Below, in pieces: positions 1-8,472 of a DNA stretch of 63,113 bases. The notes under the pieces were generated by a model. It was not told where the DNA came from, did not search any database, and was given only the letters and a program-made list of their open reading frames with translations. The stretch comes from an uncultured Clostridia bacterium. Lineage in GTDB: Bacteria > Bacillota > Clostridia > Christensenellales > DTU072. The DNA lies in contig CALVOD010000001.1 of assembly GCA_944350065.1 (NCBI GenBank), forward strand, positions 1 through 63,113, read 5' to 3'. The position numbers and the translations under genes are program-made. Every line of letters starts with the position of its first letter. The first letter of the stretch is position 1.

Positions 1-1
1 A

Positions 2-1435
2 TACAATAAGACGGCGGACGTGCCGCTTAAAAATCCGCGCAACGCGGCGGCGGGCGCGATACGTAACCTCGACCCGCGCGAAACGGCGCGCCGCAAACTC
101 GATTTTTTCGCCTATAACATCGGGTATCACGAAGGGATCCGTTTCGATTCACAACGCGAAATGCGCGATTTTATTATAGATAACGGTTTTCTCATGGGTA
201 AGCGCTTCGACATAATCAAGGGTATCGAGGACGCCGAAAGCAAACTCGCCGAAATCGACGCGGAGCGCGAAACGCTCGATTATCTCATCGACGGCGCCGT
301 GCTGAAGGTTGATAAAGTGGCTTTGCGCGAGGAACTCGGGTATACCGAGAAATTCCCGCGCTGGGCGCTCGCTTATAAATTTGCGGCTACGGAGACTACG
401 ACCGTACTTAAAGAGGTGCGTTGGCAGGTTTCGCGCACGTCGAAACTGAATCCGCTCGCCGTGCTCGAGCCCGTGGAACTTATGGGAGTTACGGTCAAGC
501 ACGCCACCCTCAACAATTACGCGGACATTCTGAAAAAAGGCGTCAAGATAGGCAGCCGCGTGCTTATAAGGCGCAGTAACGACGTTATCCCCGAGATAAT
601 GGGAGTATACGAGCACACTTCGGAGTCCGAAGACATTTTGCCGCCCGAAAAATGCCCCGCCTGCGGAGCCCCCGTCAGGAAGGAAGGCGCTTTCTACTAT
701 TGCACCAATACCGTCAACTGCGCACCGCAAATAGTGGCGGCGCTCGACCACTTCGCGGACAAACAATGTATGAACATAGAAGGCTTCTCGGAGAAGACCG
801 CGGAACAGCTTTATAACGAGCTTCGCATCTCATCGCCCGTAGGGCTTTACTCCTTGACGGAAGCGGATCTTCTCGAACTCGACGGATTCAAGGAAAAGAA
901 GGCGCGCAATCTTCTCGACAGCATCGAGCGTTCGAAGCATACAACGCTTGCGCGCTTCATATTCGCGTTAGGGATACCTACTATAGGGAAAAAGGCTGCT
1001 AAACAACTCGAAGCGTGTTTCAAAACGCTGGACGCGCTCAAAGAGGCTACGGCGGAGGAAATAGCGGCTTTAGACGATTTCGGAGATATAACGGCGGCTA
1101 ACGTAGTGAACTTTTTCAAAGACAAGGACAAACTCGCGCTTATCGACGGACTTCTTCAAGCGGGTATAGAATTCGAGGAAGAAGAGGAAGCGGGAGAGGG
1201 CGTATTCAGCGGAAAGACGGTGGTATTCACGGGTGCTCTCACGCGCTATAAGCGCGCGGAGGCGCAGAAAATAGTACAGTCGCTCGGCGGGCAGATAGCG
1301 GATACCGTGTCGAAAAGAGTAAACCTTGTCGTAGCGGGAAGCGACGCGGGTAGCAAGCTCGAGAAAGCAAAAAAACTGGGTATCGAAATAATAGACGAAA
1401 AAAAATTCGCGGAAATTGTGGATAACTCCGATTAA
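2..1435 (+). CDS. ligA: NAD-dependent DNA ligase LigA, 5' truncated by window edge
   Basis: Seals nicks in DNA using NAD+ during replication and repair. The reading frame is open from base 2, so the start, the Ia domain and the catalytic KxDG lysine lie upstream of the window; 477 residues remain. Seen in order: the end of the adenylation domain (NPRNAAAGAIRNLDP near the start), OB fold, a four-Cys zinc finger (CPACGAP...CTNTVNC, about residue 220), helix-hairpin-helix repeats, and a C-terminal BRCT domain beginning GVFSGKTVVFTGALTRYKR. The order is standard for bacterial LigA. It ends just before a separate promoter for the next gene. The family call is secure; only the missing N-terminus limits it. 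Confidence 0.96.
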   Translation, partial: YNKTADVPLKNPRNAAAGAIRNLDPRETARRKLDFFAYNIGYHEGIRFDSQREMRDFIIDNGFLMGKRFDIIKGIEDAESKLAEIDAERETLDYLIDGAVLKVDKVALREELGYTEKFPRWALAYKFAATETTTVLKEVRWQVSRTSKLNPLAVLEPVELMGVTVKHATLNNYADILKKGVKIGSRVLIRRSNDVIPEIMGVYEHTSESEDILPPEKCPACGAPVRKEGAFYYCTNTVNCAPQIVAALDHFADKQCMNIEGFSEKTAEQLYNELRISSPVGLYSLTEADLLELDGFKEKKARNLLDSIERSKHTTLARFIFALGIPTIGKKAAKQLEACFKTLDALKEATAEEIAALDDFGDITAANVVNFFKDKDKLALIDGLLQAGIEFEEEEEAGEGVFSGKTVVFTGALTRYKRAEAQKIVQSLGGQIADTVSKRVNLVVAGSDAGSKLEKAKKLGIEIIDEKKFAEIVDNSD

Positions 1436-1449
1436 TTTTTAAAAAATGC

Positions 1450-1477
1450 TTTACAGAATGCGCGCGTGCGGTATAAT
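1450..1477 (+). promoter_or_regulatory. sigma-A type promoter, TTTACA-N16-TATAAT
   Basis: TTTACA at 1450-1455 and a perfect TATAAT at 1472-1477, 16 bases apart. Counting about 7 bases past the -10 box puts the transcription start at or next to the ATG at 1484, so the transcript should have essentially no leader. Confidence 0.75.
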
Positions 1478-1483
1478 ACTCGT

Positions 1484-2461
1484 ATGCGCGCAGGAAAACT
1501 TACCGGAAAAGAACTCAAAGATAACGTATTGTCGGTTATATCGCACCGCAGAGAGGAGATATTGAATTCTGCTCGACTCGGCGGCGATTGCGCGCGCATA
1601 GCGCTGGGCGCGGATATGCTCGTACATACCGACCCGGTCACCGGAGAAGCCGTAAATATCGGCTCGCTCGCCGTAGAGGTGAGCGCTAACGACGTTATTG
1701 CGGCGGGCGGCGAGCCCGTGGCGTTTCTGCTTACGCTGATACTTCCCGAAAGCTGCGACGCGTGCGACGTCAAAAGGATAATGACCGACGCGGAGCGTGA
1801 AGCCGTTGCGTGGAATGCGGAGATAGTGGGCGGGCATACCGAATTTTCGAGCGCCGTCACGCGTCCCGTAGTCAATGCGGTGGCGATAGGAAAAGCGGTA
1901 GACGGGTGGTTGCCGCATACGCCCGAGGCGGGCGACGCGGTGGTGGTCACCAAAACCCTCGGCATAGAAGGAACGGTTATCCTTGCGGATATGTATCCCA
2001 AAAAACTCGCTCTCAACGAAAGCGAACGCGCGGAGCTCGAGGAATACCGTAAAAGCACGGGGATTCTTCCCGAAGGAAGGGCGCTTCGCGCGGCAAAAAT
2101 ACCCTGCAATATGCACGACGTGACGGAGGGCGGAATTTTCGGAGCGGCGTGCGAACTCGCTTCGGGCGCAGACGTGGGCGTTACGCTGTACGCAGACAAG
2201 GTGCCTTTCGGAGAGCTTACGTTGAAAATATGCGATAGGCTCGGCGCCGATCCCTATCGTCTGATATCGAGCGGAAGTATGCTGATAGTAGCCCGCGACG
2301 GCAAAGCCGTCGTAAGAGCGCTCGCGGCGGAGAATATAGCCGCCGCCGTTATCGGGCGCGTTACCGAGGGAGAAGGGCTCACGGTCGTTTATCCGGACGG
2401 GCGCGAAATACATACCGAAATTCAGGCGGACGAACTGTACCGCTTCAAAGGAGAGAACTGA
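1484..2461 (+). CDS. AIR synthase-related protein (HypE/ThiL/SelD-like fold)
   Basis: A 325-residue protein of the PurM/HypE/ThiL superfamily, which binds ATP and phosphorylates or cyclises small substrates. The N-terminal AIRS half carries the conserved core around VEVSANDVIAAGGEPVAFLL and an acidic GGHTEFSS stretch; the C-terminal half has HDVTEGGIFGAACELA. The substrate is not predictable from sequence. A GTG lies at 1466, but it is inside the promoter, so ATG 1484 is chosen. No Shine-Dalgarno sequence precedes it, consistent with leaderless translation. It stops just before yicC (TGATATG), suggesting co-transcription. Alternatives are a ThiL-like kinase or a HypE-like protein, but no hyp or thi genes are nearby. 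Confidence 0.75.
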   Translation: MRAGKLTGKELKDNVLSVISHRREEILNSARLGGDCARIALGADMLVHTDPVTGEAVNIGSLAVEVSANDVIAAGGEPVAFLLTLILPESCDACDVKRIMTDAEREAVAWNAEIVGGHTEFSSAVTRPVVNAVAIGKAVDGWLPHTPEAGDAVVVTKTLGIEGTVILADMYPKKLALNESERAELEEYRKSTGILPEGRALRAAKIPCNMHDVTEGGIFGAACELASGADVGVTLYADKVPFGELTLKICDRLGADPYRLISSGSMLIVARDGKAVVRALAAENIAAAVIGRVTEGEGLTVVYPDGREIHTEIQADELYRFKGEN

Positions 2462-2462
2462 T

Positions 2463-3344
2463 ATGGCTTGCACAATTTACAGTATGACAGGTTACGGCAA
2501 AGGCGTTGCGGAGAAGGACCTTCGCAAAATTACCGTCGAAATCAAGACGGTCAACCACCGTTTTCTCGATCTGCTGTTCAAATTTCCGAGGAACTTCCAA
2601 TTCGCGGAAACTTCGGCGCGAGCCATGATAGGAGGTGTGTTGAAGCGCGGGCACGCCGACGTATATCTTAATTACGAGGACAACAGAGTTTCCGAGGGAG
2701 TGAATCTCAACGAGGAACTCGCCGCGGGATACAAAAAGCTCGGCGAAAGATTCGCCGCTTTGGGAATAACCGACGACCTTACCGCTTCGGCGCTCATTAA
2801 GGTGCCTGAGATGGTGAAGCAGACGGAGCTCGACGACGACGAGGAAACGCTTCTTAAACTAATATCCGAAGCGGCTGCGGAAGCGCTCAATAACCTGCTC
2901 GCGATGCGTAAAGCGGAGGGCGAACGTCTCGCAAACGACATTCGTTTAAAGCTCGACGGGATAGCCGAAGCTGTTGCGGAAATCAAAAAGCGCGCGCCCG
3001 AAGTAGCCAAAGAATATTCGGAGAAGCTGTCGGCGCGCATATCGGAAGCGCTTTCGACTCCGGAGATAGACGATTCGCGGCTTGCTACGGAAGTGGCGTT
3101 TTTCGTGGACAGGGCGAATATCGACGAGGAGCTCACGCGGCTTACGAGCCATATCGCCAATTACCGCGAAATACTCGACGAAGGTGGCGCGGTGGGTAAA
3201 AAACTCGATTTTCTTACTCAGGAAGCCAATCGCGAGGTCAACACCATCGGCAGCAAATGCAACGATTTGCAGATAACACGTCTCGTCCTTCAGCTGAAAA
3301 ACGAAATAGAGATGGTGCGCGAGCAGATACAGAATCTCGAATAA
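2463..3344 (+). CDS. yicC: YicC family endoribonuclease
   Basis: 293 residues, the normal length for YicC/YloC proteins, stress-linked endoribonucleases (E. coli YicC is also called RNase adaptor-like). The diagnostic N-terminus SMTGYGKG is followed by VEIKTVNHRFLDLLFKFPR, and the C-terminus holds KLDFLTQEANREVNTIGSK, the conserved DUF1732 core. The middle is charged and likely coiled-coil. An AAGGAGAG site overlaps the end of the preceding gene. In many Firmicutes yicC is followed by remA and gmk before rpoZ; here rpoZ follows after 139 bases with neither gene between. Confidence 0.93.
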   Translation: MACTIYSMTGYGKGVAEKDLRKITVEIKTVNHRFLDLLFKFPRNFQFAETSARAMIGGVLKRGHADVYLNYEDNRVSEGVNLNEELAAGYKKLGERFAALGITDDLTASALIKVPEMVKQTELDDDEETLLKLISEAAAEALNNLLAMRKAEGERLANDIRLKLDGIAEAVAEIKKRAPEVAKEYSEKLSARISEALSTPEIDDSRLATEVAFFVDRANIDEELTRLTSHIANYREILDEGGAVGKKLDFLTQEANREVNTIGSKCNDLQITRLVLQLKNEIEMVREQIQNLE

Positions 3345-3483
3345 AACGGAGACGGCGGGGCGCTCTTACGCACCGCGCGGAGGGATTAAAGGCTTTGCGA
3401 ACAAAACTGAATACAAAACGATAATAAACAAAATAAAATTCATAAATCTAAACCAAAATCTGAAAATATAGGAGAACACAATT

Positions 3484-3681
3484 ATGATGATCGATCCGCC
3501 CATTGACAAACTTATCGAGAAGGCGCCTTGCCGTTACGCTCTCGTCGTCGGCATCACCAAGCGTGCAAAAGACCTTTTGGACATGCAGTCCGACGAACTC
3601 GAAAAGTCGGGGCTCAAAGCCGTGTCTTACGCCGCGAAGGAAATTTACGACGAGAAGATCAAAGTCGTCGTAAACAAGTAA
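3484..3681 (+). CDS. rpoZ: DNA-directed RNA polymerase omega subunit
   Basis: 65-residue omega subunit that helps assemble RNA polymerase around beta prime. The signature is the N-terminal PPIDKLIEKAPCRYALVVGITKRAKDL region followed by KAVSYAAKEIYDEKI. The start is ATG 3484 behind AGGAGAACACAATT; a second ATG follows at once and could also be used. It lies one base upstream of coaBC, the usual Firmicutes order. The preceding 139 bases are A-rich without a clear gene or terminator. Confidence 0.94.
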   Translation: MMIDPPIDKLIEKAPCRYALVVGITKRAKDLLDMQSDELEKSGLKAVSYAAKEIYDEKIKVVVNK

Positions 3682-3682
3682 A

Positions 3683-4852
3683 ATGAAAAAAACGGTAATA
3701 TTGGGAGTTACCGGCGGTATAGCCGCCTATAAGTCCTGCGAAATAGTATCGCGTTTCGTTAAACTCGGCTACGACGTCAGAGTGATAATGACGCGCAACG
3801 CGACGGAATTCGTAACGCCGCTCACCTTCGAAACGCTTTCGTCCAACAAAGTCGTGACGGAGACCTTCGATAAGGAGCGCGAATTCGAAGTGGAGCACAT
3901 TAGCTACGCGAAACTCGCATCGGCGTTCGTTATCGCGCCCGCTACAGCCAACGTGATCGGCAAGATAGCGGACGGTATCGCCGACGACATGCTCACCACG
4001 ACCGTTTCCGCGACGAAAGCGCCCGTGTATATCTGCCCCGCGATGAATACCAATATGTATCTCAATCCGGTAGTGCAGGCAAATATCGCTAAGCTCAAGG
4101 CGCTCGGATACAGATTCGTGGATCCCGTAGAGGGGAGACTTGCGTGCGGAGACGTGGGCACCGGGAAAATGGCTGAACCCGCGGATATAGTGGCTGCGGT
4201 GGACGCGGCGCTCACGCCGCGAGCCGATTACAGAGGCAAAACGGTACTCGTGACCGCGGGCGCTACCCGCGAGCCTATAGACGGGGTAAGATTCATTTCC
4301 AACCGTTCGTCCGGTAAAATGGGCGTCCGTATCGCGGAGACGGCGGCGGAGCGCGGAGCGGAAGTGATACTCGTTGCGGGCACCATGAGCGTGGAAGCGC
4401 CGAAGGGTATGCGCGTAATCAAAGTCGCGACTACTGAAGACATGCGCAAAGCGGTCGTGGAGCTTTTGCCCGAAGCGGACGTCGTGATAATGGCGGCGGC
4501 TCCTGGGGATTATAAGGTGAAAAACTATTCTCCCGAGAAAATCAAATCTCAAACGCTAACTTTGGAGCTCGAGAAAAATCCCGATATCGCCGCGGAAGTG
4601 GGAAAACTCAAAGGCGATAAAAAGCTGGTTGTTTTCGCCGCAGAAACGAGCGATCTCATCGGTAACGCAATGAAGAAGCTGGAATCGAAGAACGCAGATC
4701 TTATGGTCGCGAACGACGTGACGCTCGAGGGAGCGGGTTTCGACGTGGACACCAATATCGCTACGCTTATTACTTCGGGCGGCGCGGTGATAGCGCTCGA
4801 GAAAATGAGTAAAGCCGAACTCGCCGGACTCATACTCGATTACGTATATTGA
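3683..4852 (+). CDS. coaBC: bifunctional phosphopantothenoylcysteine decarboxylase / phosphopantothenate-cysteine ligase
   Basis: Two steps of coenzyme A synthesis: ligation of cysteine to 4'-phosphopantothenate (CoaB) and its decarboxylation (CoaC, FMN). 389 residues. CoaC half: GVTGGIAAYKS at the N-terminus, the catalytic His in VEHISYAK, PAMNTNMY, and the active Cys in RLACGDVGTGKMAEP. CoaB half starts near residue 185 with VTAGATREPIDGVRFISNRSSGK and continues with VIMAAAPGDYK and the Lys-rich KIKSQ loop. It begins one base after rpoZ and ends one base before priA, indicating one operon. Confidence 0.97.
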   Translation: MKKTVILGVTGGIAAYKSCEIVSRFVKLGYDVRVIMTRNATEFVTPLTFETLSSNKVVTETFDKEREFEVEHISYAKLASAFVIAPATANVIGKIADGIADDMLTTTVSATKAPVYICPAMNTNMYLNPVVQANIAKLKALGYRFVDPVEGRLACGDVGTGKMAEPADIVAAVDAALTPRADYRGKTVLVTAGATREPIDGVRFISNRSSGKMGVRIAETAAERGAEVILVAGTMSVEAPKGMRVIKVATTEDMRKAVVELLPEADVVIMAAAPGDYKVKNYSPEKIKSQTLTLELEKNPDIAAEVGKLKGDKKLVVFAAETSDLIGNAMKKLESKNADLMVANDVTLEGAGFDVDTNIATLITSGGAVIALEKMSKAELAGLILDYVY

Positions 4853-4853
4853 A

Positions 4854-7040
4854 ATGGTATACGAAGTCATCGTCGACATCTCCAATTCCGAGACCGATAA
4901 AGTATTCGATTACTTAGCGCCCTTCCCTCTCGAGAAAGGCGCGCGCGTTCTCGTACCTTTCGGAAGGAGACAGGTAGAGGGCTTCGTGGTGGGAGTCAAG
5001 GAGAAGTCGGACTGCCGATACGACCTCAAGGACGTGATAATGCGGCTGGACGATTATCCCGTGATATTGCCGGAGATGCTCGAGCTTGCCGAATATATGC
5101 GCTTGACGGATCTCAGGCTCATAGATTGTCTGAGGCTTTTCGTGCCCGCTAAGCTGCGCGGCGGCAGAGTGAAGGCGCTGACGAGAAATTACCTTTACAG
5201 GAATACCTCTTTGACTTTGGAGGAAGCGCTCGCTAAGCTGAAGCCTTCCGCGAAAGCGCAACGCGCGATACTCATCGAATTATACGACGTAAACGCGGCG
5301 CCCGAAGCGCGAATAAACGAAAAGTATTCGCCTTCCGCGGTGAAAGCGCTCGTGGAAAAGGGACTAATTTTCCGCGAAAGCACCGAATTGAACCGCACAC
5401 CCGAAGGAATGCCTTCCGAACGCAAACGGGTGGAACTCACTGCGGAGCAGACCGCTGCCGTAGATACCGTTGCGAAAGGCGCTCCGGGCACATACCTTAT
5501 TCACGGAGTTACCGGAAGCGGAAAAACGGAAATATATCTTAACCTTATAGAAAGGACTCTCGCCGAGGGCAGAAACGCGATAATGCTCGTTCCGGAGATA
5601 TCGCTCACGCCGCAGATGCTCGGAATATTCAGGGCGCGTTTCGGGGATATGGTTTCGGTGCTGCACAGCGGACTTTCGGACGGCGAAAGATACGACGAAT
5701 GGCGCAAACTTCTCACGGGCGGAGCACGCGTGGCTCTCGGAGCGAGATCCGCAGTGTTCGCTCCTCTTACGAACGTCGGCGTCATTATCATCGACGAGGA
5801 ACACGATTCGAGCTACGTTTCGGAGAATAACCCGAGGTATTTTACGTCGGAGATAGCGGAGTTCAGGCGCGCGTATAACGGCGCCAAACTGGTGTTGGGG
5901 AGCGCAACGCCGTCTATAGAAACCTATTATAAAGCCGTAAAAGGCGAATACACGCTTATAACCCTCGACAAACGCATAAACAAAATGCGGCTTCCGGAAC
6001 TCGAAACCGTGGATATGCGCGACGAAATACGCTCGGGTAACGCGGGAATATTTTCGGCGCGGCTTTTGAGCGCGCTCGAGGAAACGCTTAAAGAGGGCAA
6101 TCAGGCGATGCTTTTCCTCAATCGCAGAGGTTACGCTTCCTTCCTGCGTTGCAGGAGCTGCGGATTCGTGCCTAAATGTCCTTCGTGCGAGGTAAGTCTT
6201 ACATATCATAAAGAGGACAACACTTTGCGTTGTCACTATTGCGGAGCGCGTTACCGCGCGATAGAGAAATGCCCGATATGCGGCTACGAGGATCTCAAGG
6301 AAGGCAAAACGGGAACCGAAAAAGTAGAATCGGAGATAAAGAGAATATTCCCCGAAGCGCGCGTTCTGCGTATGGACAACGATACCACGCGCGGGCGGGA
6401 TTCATATAGAGAAATACTCACTGCGTTCGGCGCGGGGGAAGCGGACGTCTTGGTAGGCACGCAGATGATAGCCAAAGGACACGACTTCAAGAACGTGACG
6501 CTGGTGGGAATAATAGACGCGGACGTCGCGTTGTATTATTCCGATTACCGCTCCGCGGAGCGCACCTTCCAGCTCATCACGCAGATGGCGGGACGCGCGG
6601 GCAGAGAGAGCAAACCCGGCAGGGTGATAATGCAGACTTACAGCCCCAACCATTACGTGTATAAGTTTGCCAAGCAGTACGATTATAAAGGCTTTTTCGA
6701 GAAGGAAATAAACACGCGGGAGCTGACGAAGTATCCGCCGTACAGTAAGATAGTGAGGTTATTGGTACTTGCTGCCGACGTCGCCCCCGCGAGGGACGCG
6801 GCGCGCGCGCTGTGCGCCGAAATAGTCACGCTCAAAGCCAAACTCCCCGGTATAATGCGCGTTCAGGTTATGCCGGCGGCGATGAAGAAATTAAGGGATT
6901 ATTACCGTTACCAGGTGGTGGCGTGGATAGATTCGGACGCGGCGAAAGAGATTATGCCTTACGTATACGCGAAAGCGAACGCCGCGAATAACAGTAAAGT
7001 TACCGTCTTTACGGAAGTAAATCCGCAACAGATGCTTTAA
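4854..7040 (+). CDS. priA: primosomal protein N' (replication restart helicase PriA)
   Basis: Superfamily 2 3'-5' DNA helicase that reloads the replisome at stalled forks. 728 residues. Order: N-terminal 3'-DNA-binding domain, Walker A GVTGSGKT at about residues 218-225, DEEH box in IIIDEEHDSSY, GSATPS motif, then the eight-Cys zinc region inserted in the second helicase lobe (CRSCGFVPKCPSCEVSL and CHYCGARYRAIEKCPICGY), and QMAGRAGR (motif VI). All expected elements are present. It follows coaBC after one base and is followed by def after 47 bases. Confidence 0.97.
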   Translation: MVYEVIVDISNSETDKVFDYLAPFPLEKGARVLVPFGRRQVEGFVVGVKEKSDCRYDLKDVIMRLDDYPVILPEMLELAEYMRLTDLRLIDCLRLFVPAKLRGGRVKALTRNYLYRNTSLTLEEALAKLKPSAKAQRAILIELYDVNAAPEARINEKYSPSAVKALVEKGLIFRESTELNRTPEGMPSERKRVELTAEQTAAVDTVAKGAPGTYLIHGVTGSGKTEIYLNLIERTLAEGRNAIMLVPEISLTPQMLGIFRARFGDMVSVLHSGLSDGERYDEWRKLLTGGARVALGARSAVFAPLTNVGVIIIDEEHDSSYVSENNPRYFTSEIAEFRRAYNGAKLVLGSATPSIETYYKAVKGEYTLITLDKRINKMRLPELETVDMRDEIRSGNAGIFSARLLSALEETLKEGNQAMLFLNRRGYASFLRCRSCGFVPKCPSCEVSLTYHKEDNTLRCHYCGARYRAIEKCPICGYEDLKEGKTGTEKVESEIKRIFPEARVLRMDNDTTRGRDSYREILTAFGAGEADVLVGTQMIAKGHDFKNVTLVGIIDADVALYYSDYRSAERTFQLITQMAGRAGRESKPGRVIMQTYSPNHYVYKFAKQYDYKGFFEKEINTRELTKYPPYSKIVRLLVLAADVAPARDAARALCAEIVTLKAKLPGIMRVQVMPAAMKKLRDYYRYQVVAWIDSDAAKEIMPYVYAKANAANNSKVTVFTEVNPQQML

Positions 7041-7087
7041 AAAGCTATAAAAATACGAAAGCGCTAATGCGCAAGAGGTGAAAAGGA

Positions 7088-7546
7088 ATGGCACTACGAA
7101 ATATTTTTCAGGAAGGCGAACCGATATTGAGGAGAACCGCGCGCGAGGTAACTTCGTTCGACGAGCGGTTGCACATACTTCTCGACGATATGGCGGAGAC
7201 TATGCGCAAAGCTAACGGCGTAGGACTTGCGGGGCCGCAGGTGGGCATATCCCGCAGAGTCATAGTCATAGAGCCTGAGGAGGGCGCGCTCACGGAGATG
7301 ATAAATCCCGTCATAAGCGACGCCGAAGGCGAGCAGATAGGCGCGGAGGGATGCCTTTCCGTCGATTCCTCGAAAAATTGTCAGGTCAAACGTCCCATGT
7401 CTCTCACGGTGAGCTATTTCGACAGAAACGGAGGCAAACACACCGAGCGCGCCGAAGGCTGGAAAGCGCGCGTGATATGCCACGAATGCGATCATCTCGA
7501 CGGCATACTGTTCATAGACAAGGCTTACAGGGGTAAGAAAAAATGA
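7088..7546 (+). CDS. def: peptide deformylase
   Basis: Removes the formyl group from the N-terminal Met of new proteins. 152 residues with the three family motifs: GVGLAGPQVG, EGCLSV (metal-binding Cys) and HECDHLDG (the HExxH metal site). The RBS is GAGGTGAAAAGG. Its stop overlaps the start of fmt (ATGA), so deformylation and formylation enzymes are translationally coupled, as is common in bacteria. Confidence 0.97.
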   Translation: MALRNIFQEGEPILRRTAREVTSFDERLHILLDDMAETMRKANGVGLAGPQVGISRRVIVIEPEEGALTEMINPVISDAEGEQIGAEGCLSVDSSKNCQVKRPMSLTVSYFDRNGGKHTERAEGWKARVICHECDHLDGILFIDKAYRGKKK

Positions 7547-8472
7547 AAGTGATTTTTCTCGGAAGCGGCGAATTTTCTCTGACGGTGCTGAAAGCCGTGC
7601 GCGCGAGCGCGCACGAAGTGGTCGCCGTCGTCGCGCAACCGGACAAGGTGAACGCGCGTAACGGCAAAACGGTGTTTTCGCCCGTGAAAAGCTATGCGCT
7701 TGCCGAGGGACTTACGCTTTTCCAATTCGAAAAGATAAATAACGAGCTCGACGCGTTGCGCCCGCTGAACGCGGACATAATGATTACTTCCGCTTACGGG
7801 CAACTGCTTTCGGGCGAAGTGCTCGCGCTGTGCCCGCACGGCGTGATAAACACGCACGCGTCGCTTTTGCCCGCTTACCGCGGAGCGGCGCCGATACAGA
7901 GCGCCATATTGAACGGCGACGAAATTATCGGAACTACCGTCATGCGCACCGAATTGGCTATGGATACCGGCGACATCATTCTTCAGAAAAGCGTTCGGCT
8001 GAAGGGAACGGAAAATTCCGAGGAGTGTTTCGGAATACTCGCCGAATTGTCGGCAGCGGCTGCGGTGGAAGCGCTCGACTCCATAGAGCAAGGCACCGCG
8101 ATCTATATGCCGCAGGACAATTCGCGCGCGAGCTATTGCAGAAAATTCGTTAAAGAGGACGGCAAGATGGATTTCACGCTTACCGCCGAAGAACTTACGC
8201 GCAGGGTGCGCGCGTTTTACGGTTTCCCGGGGACGTATTGCTTCACTCCGCACGGACGTCTCAAGGTGCTCGAAGCAGCCGTTTCGGATAAGGAATTTCC
8301 CTTAGGCGAATGCGGAGAGGTGCTCGAAGCGGACAAGAGCGGCATAACGGTGCGTTGCGGCGGCGATACCGCCATCGTATTCCGTAGAGTGCAGGGCGAA
8401 GGCGGCAAGGCTATGAGCGCAAGAGACTATCTGCTCGGGAAAAAACTTCCTTCCGGCACGGTGCTCGGCTGA
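7543..8472 (+). CDS. fmt: methionyl-tRNA formyltransferase
   Basis: Formylates Met-tRNA(fMet) with 10-formyl-THF to make the initiator. 309 residues, standard length. N-terminal formyltransferase domain with GSGEFSLTVLKAV, the catalytic-loop His in HASLLPAYRGAAPIQ (about residue 105), and ELAMDTGDI; the C-terminal OB-like domain includes RVRAFYGFPGTYC. The start overlaps def by 4 bases and the stop overlaps rsmB by 1 base (TGATG). Confidence 0.97.
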   Translation: MKVIFLGSGEFSLTVLKAVRASAHEVVAVVAQPDKVNARNGKTVFSPVKSYALAEGLTLFQFEKINNELDALRPLNADIMITSAYGQLLSGEVLALCPHGVINTHASLLPAYRGAAPIQSAILNGDEIIGTTVMRTELAMDTGDIILQKSVRLKGTENSEECFGILAELSAAAAVEALDSIEQGTAIYMPQDNSRASYCRKFVKEDGKMDFTLTAEELTRRVRAFYGFPGTYCFTPHGRLKVLEAAVSDKEFPLGECGEVLEADKSGITVRCGGDTAIVFRRVQGEGGKAMSARDYLLGKKLPSGTVLG

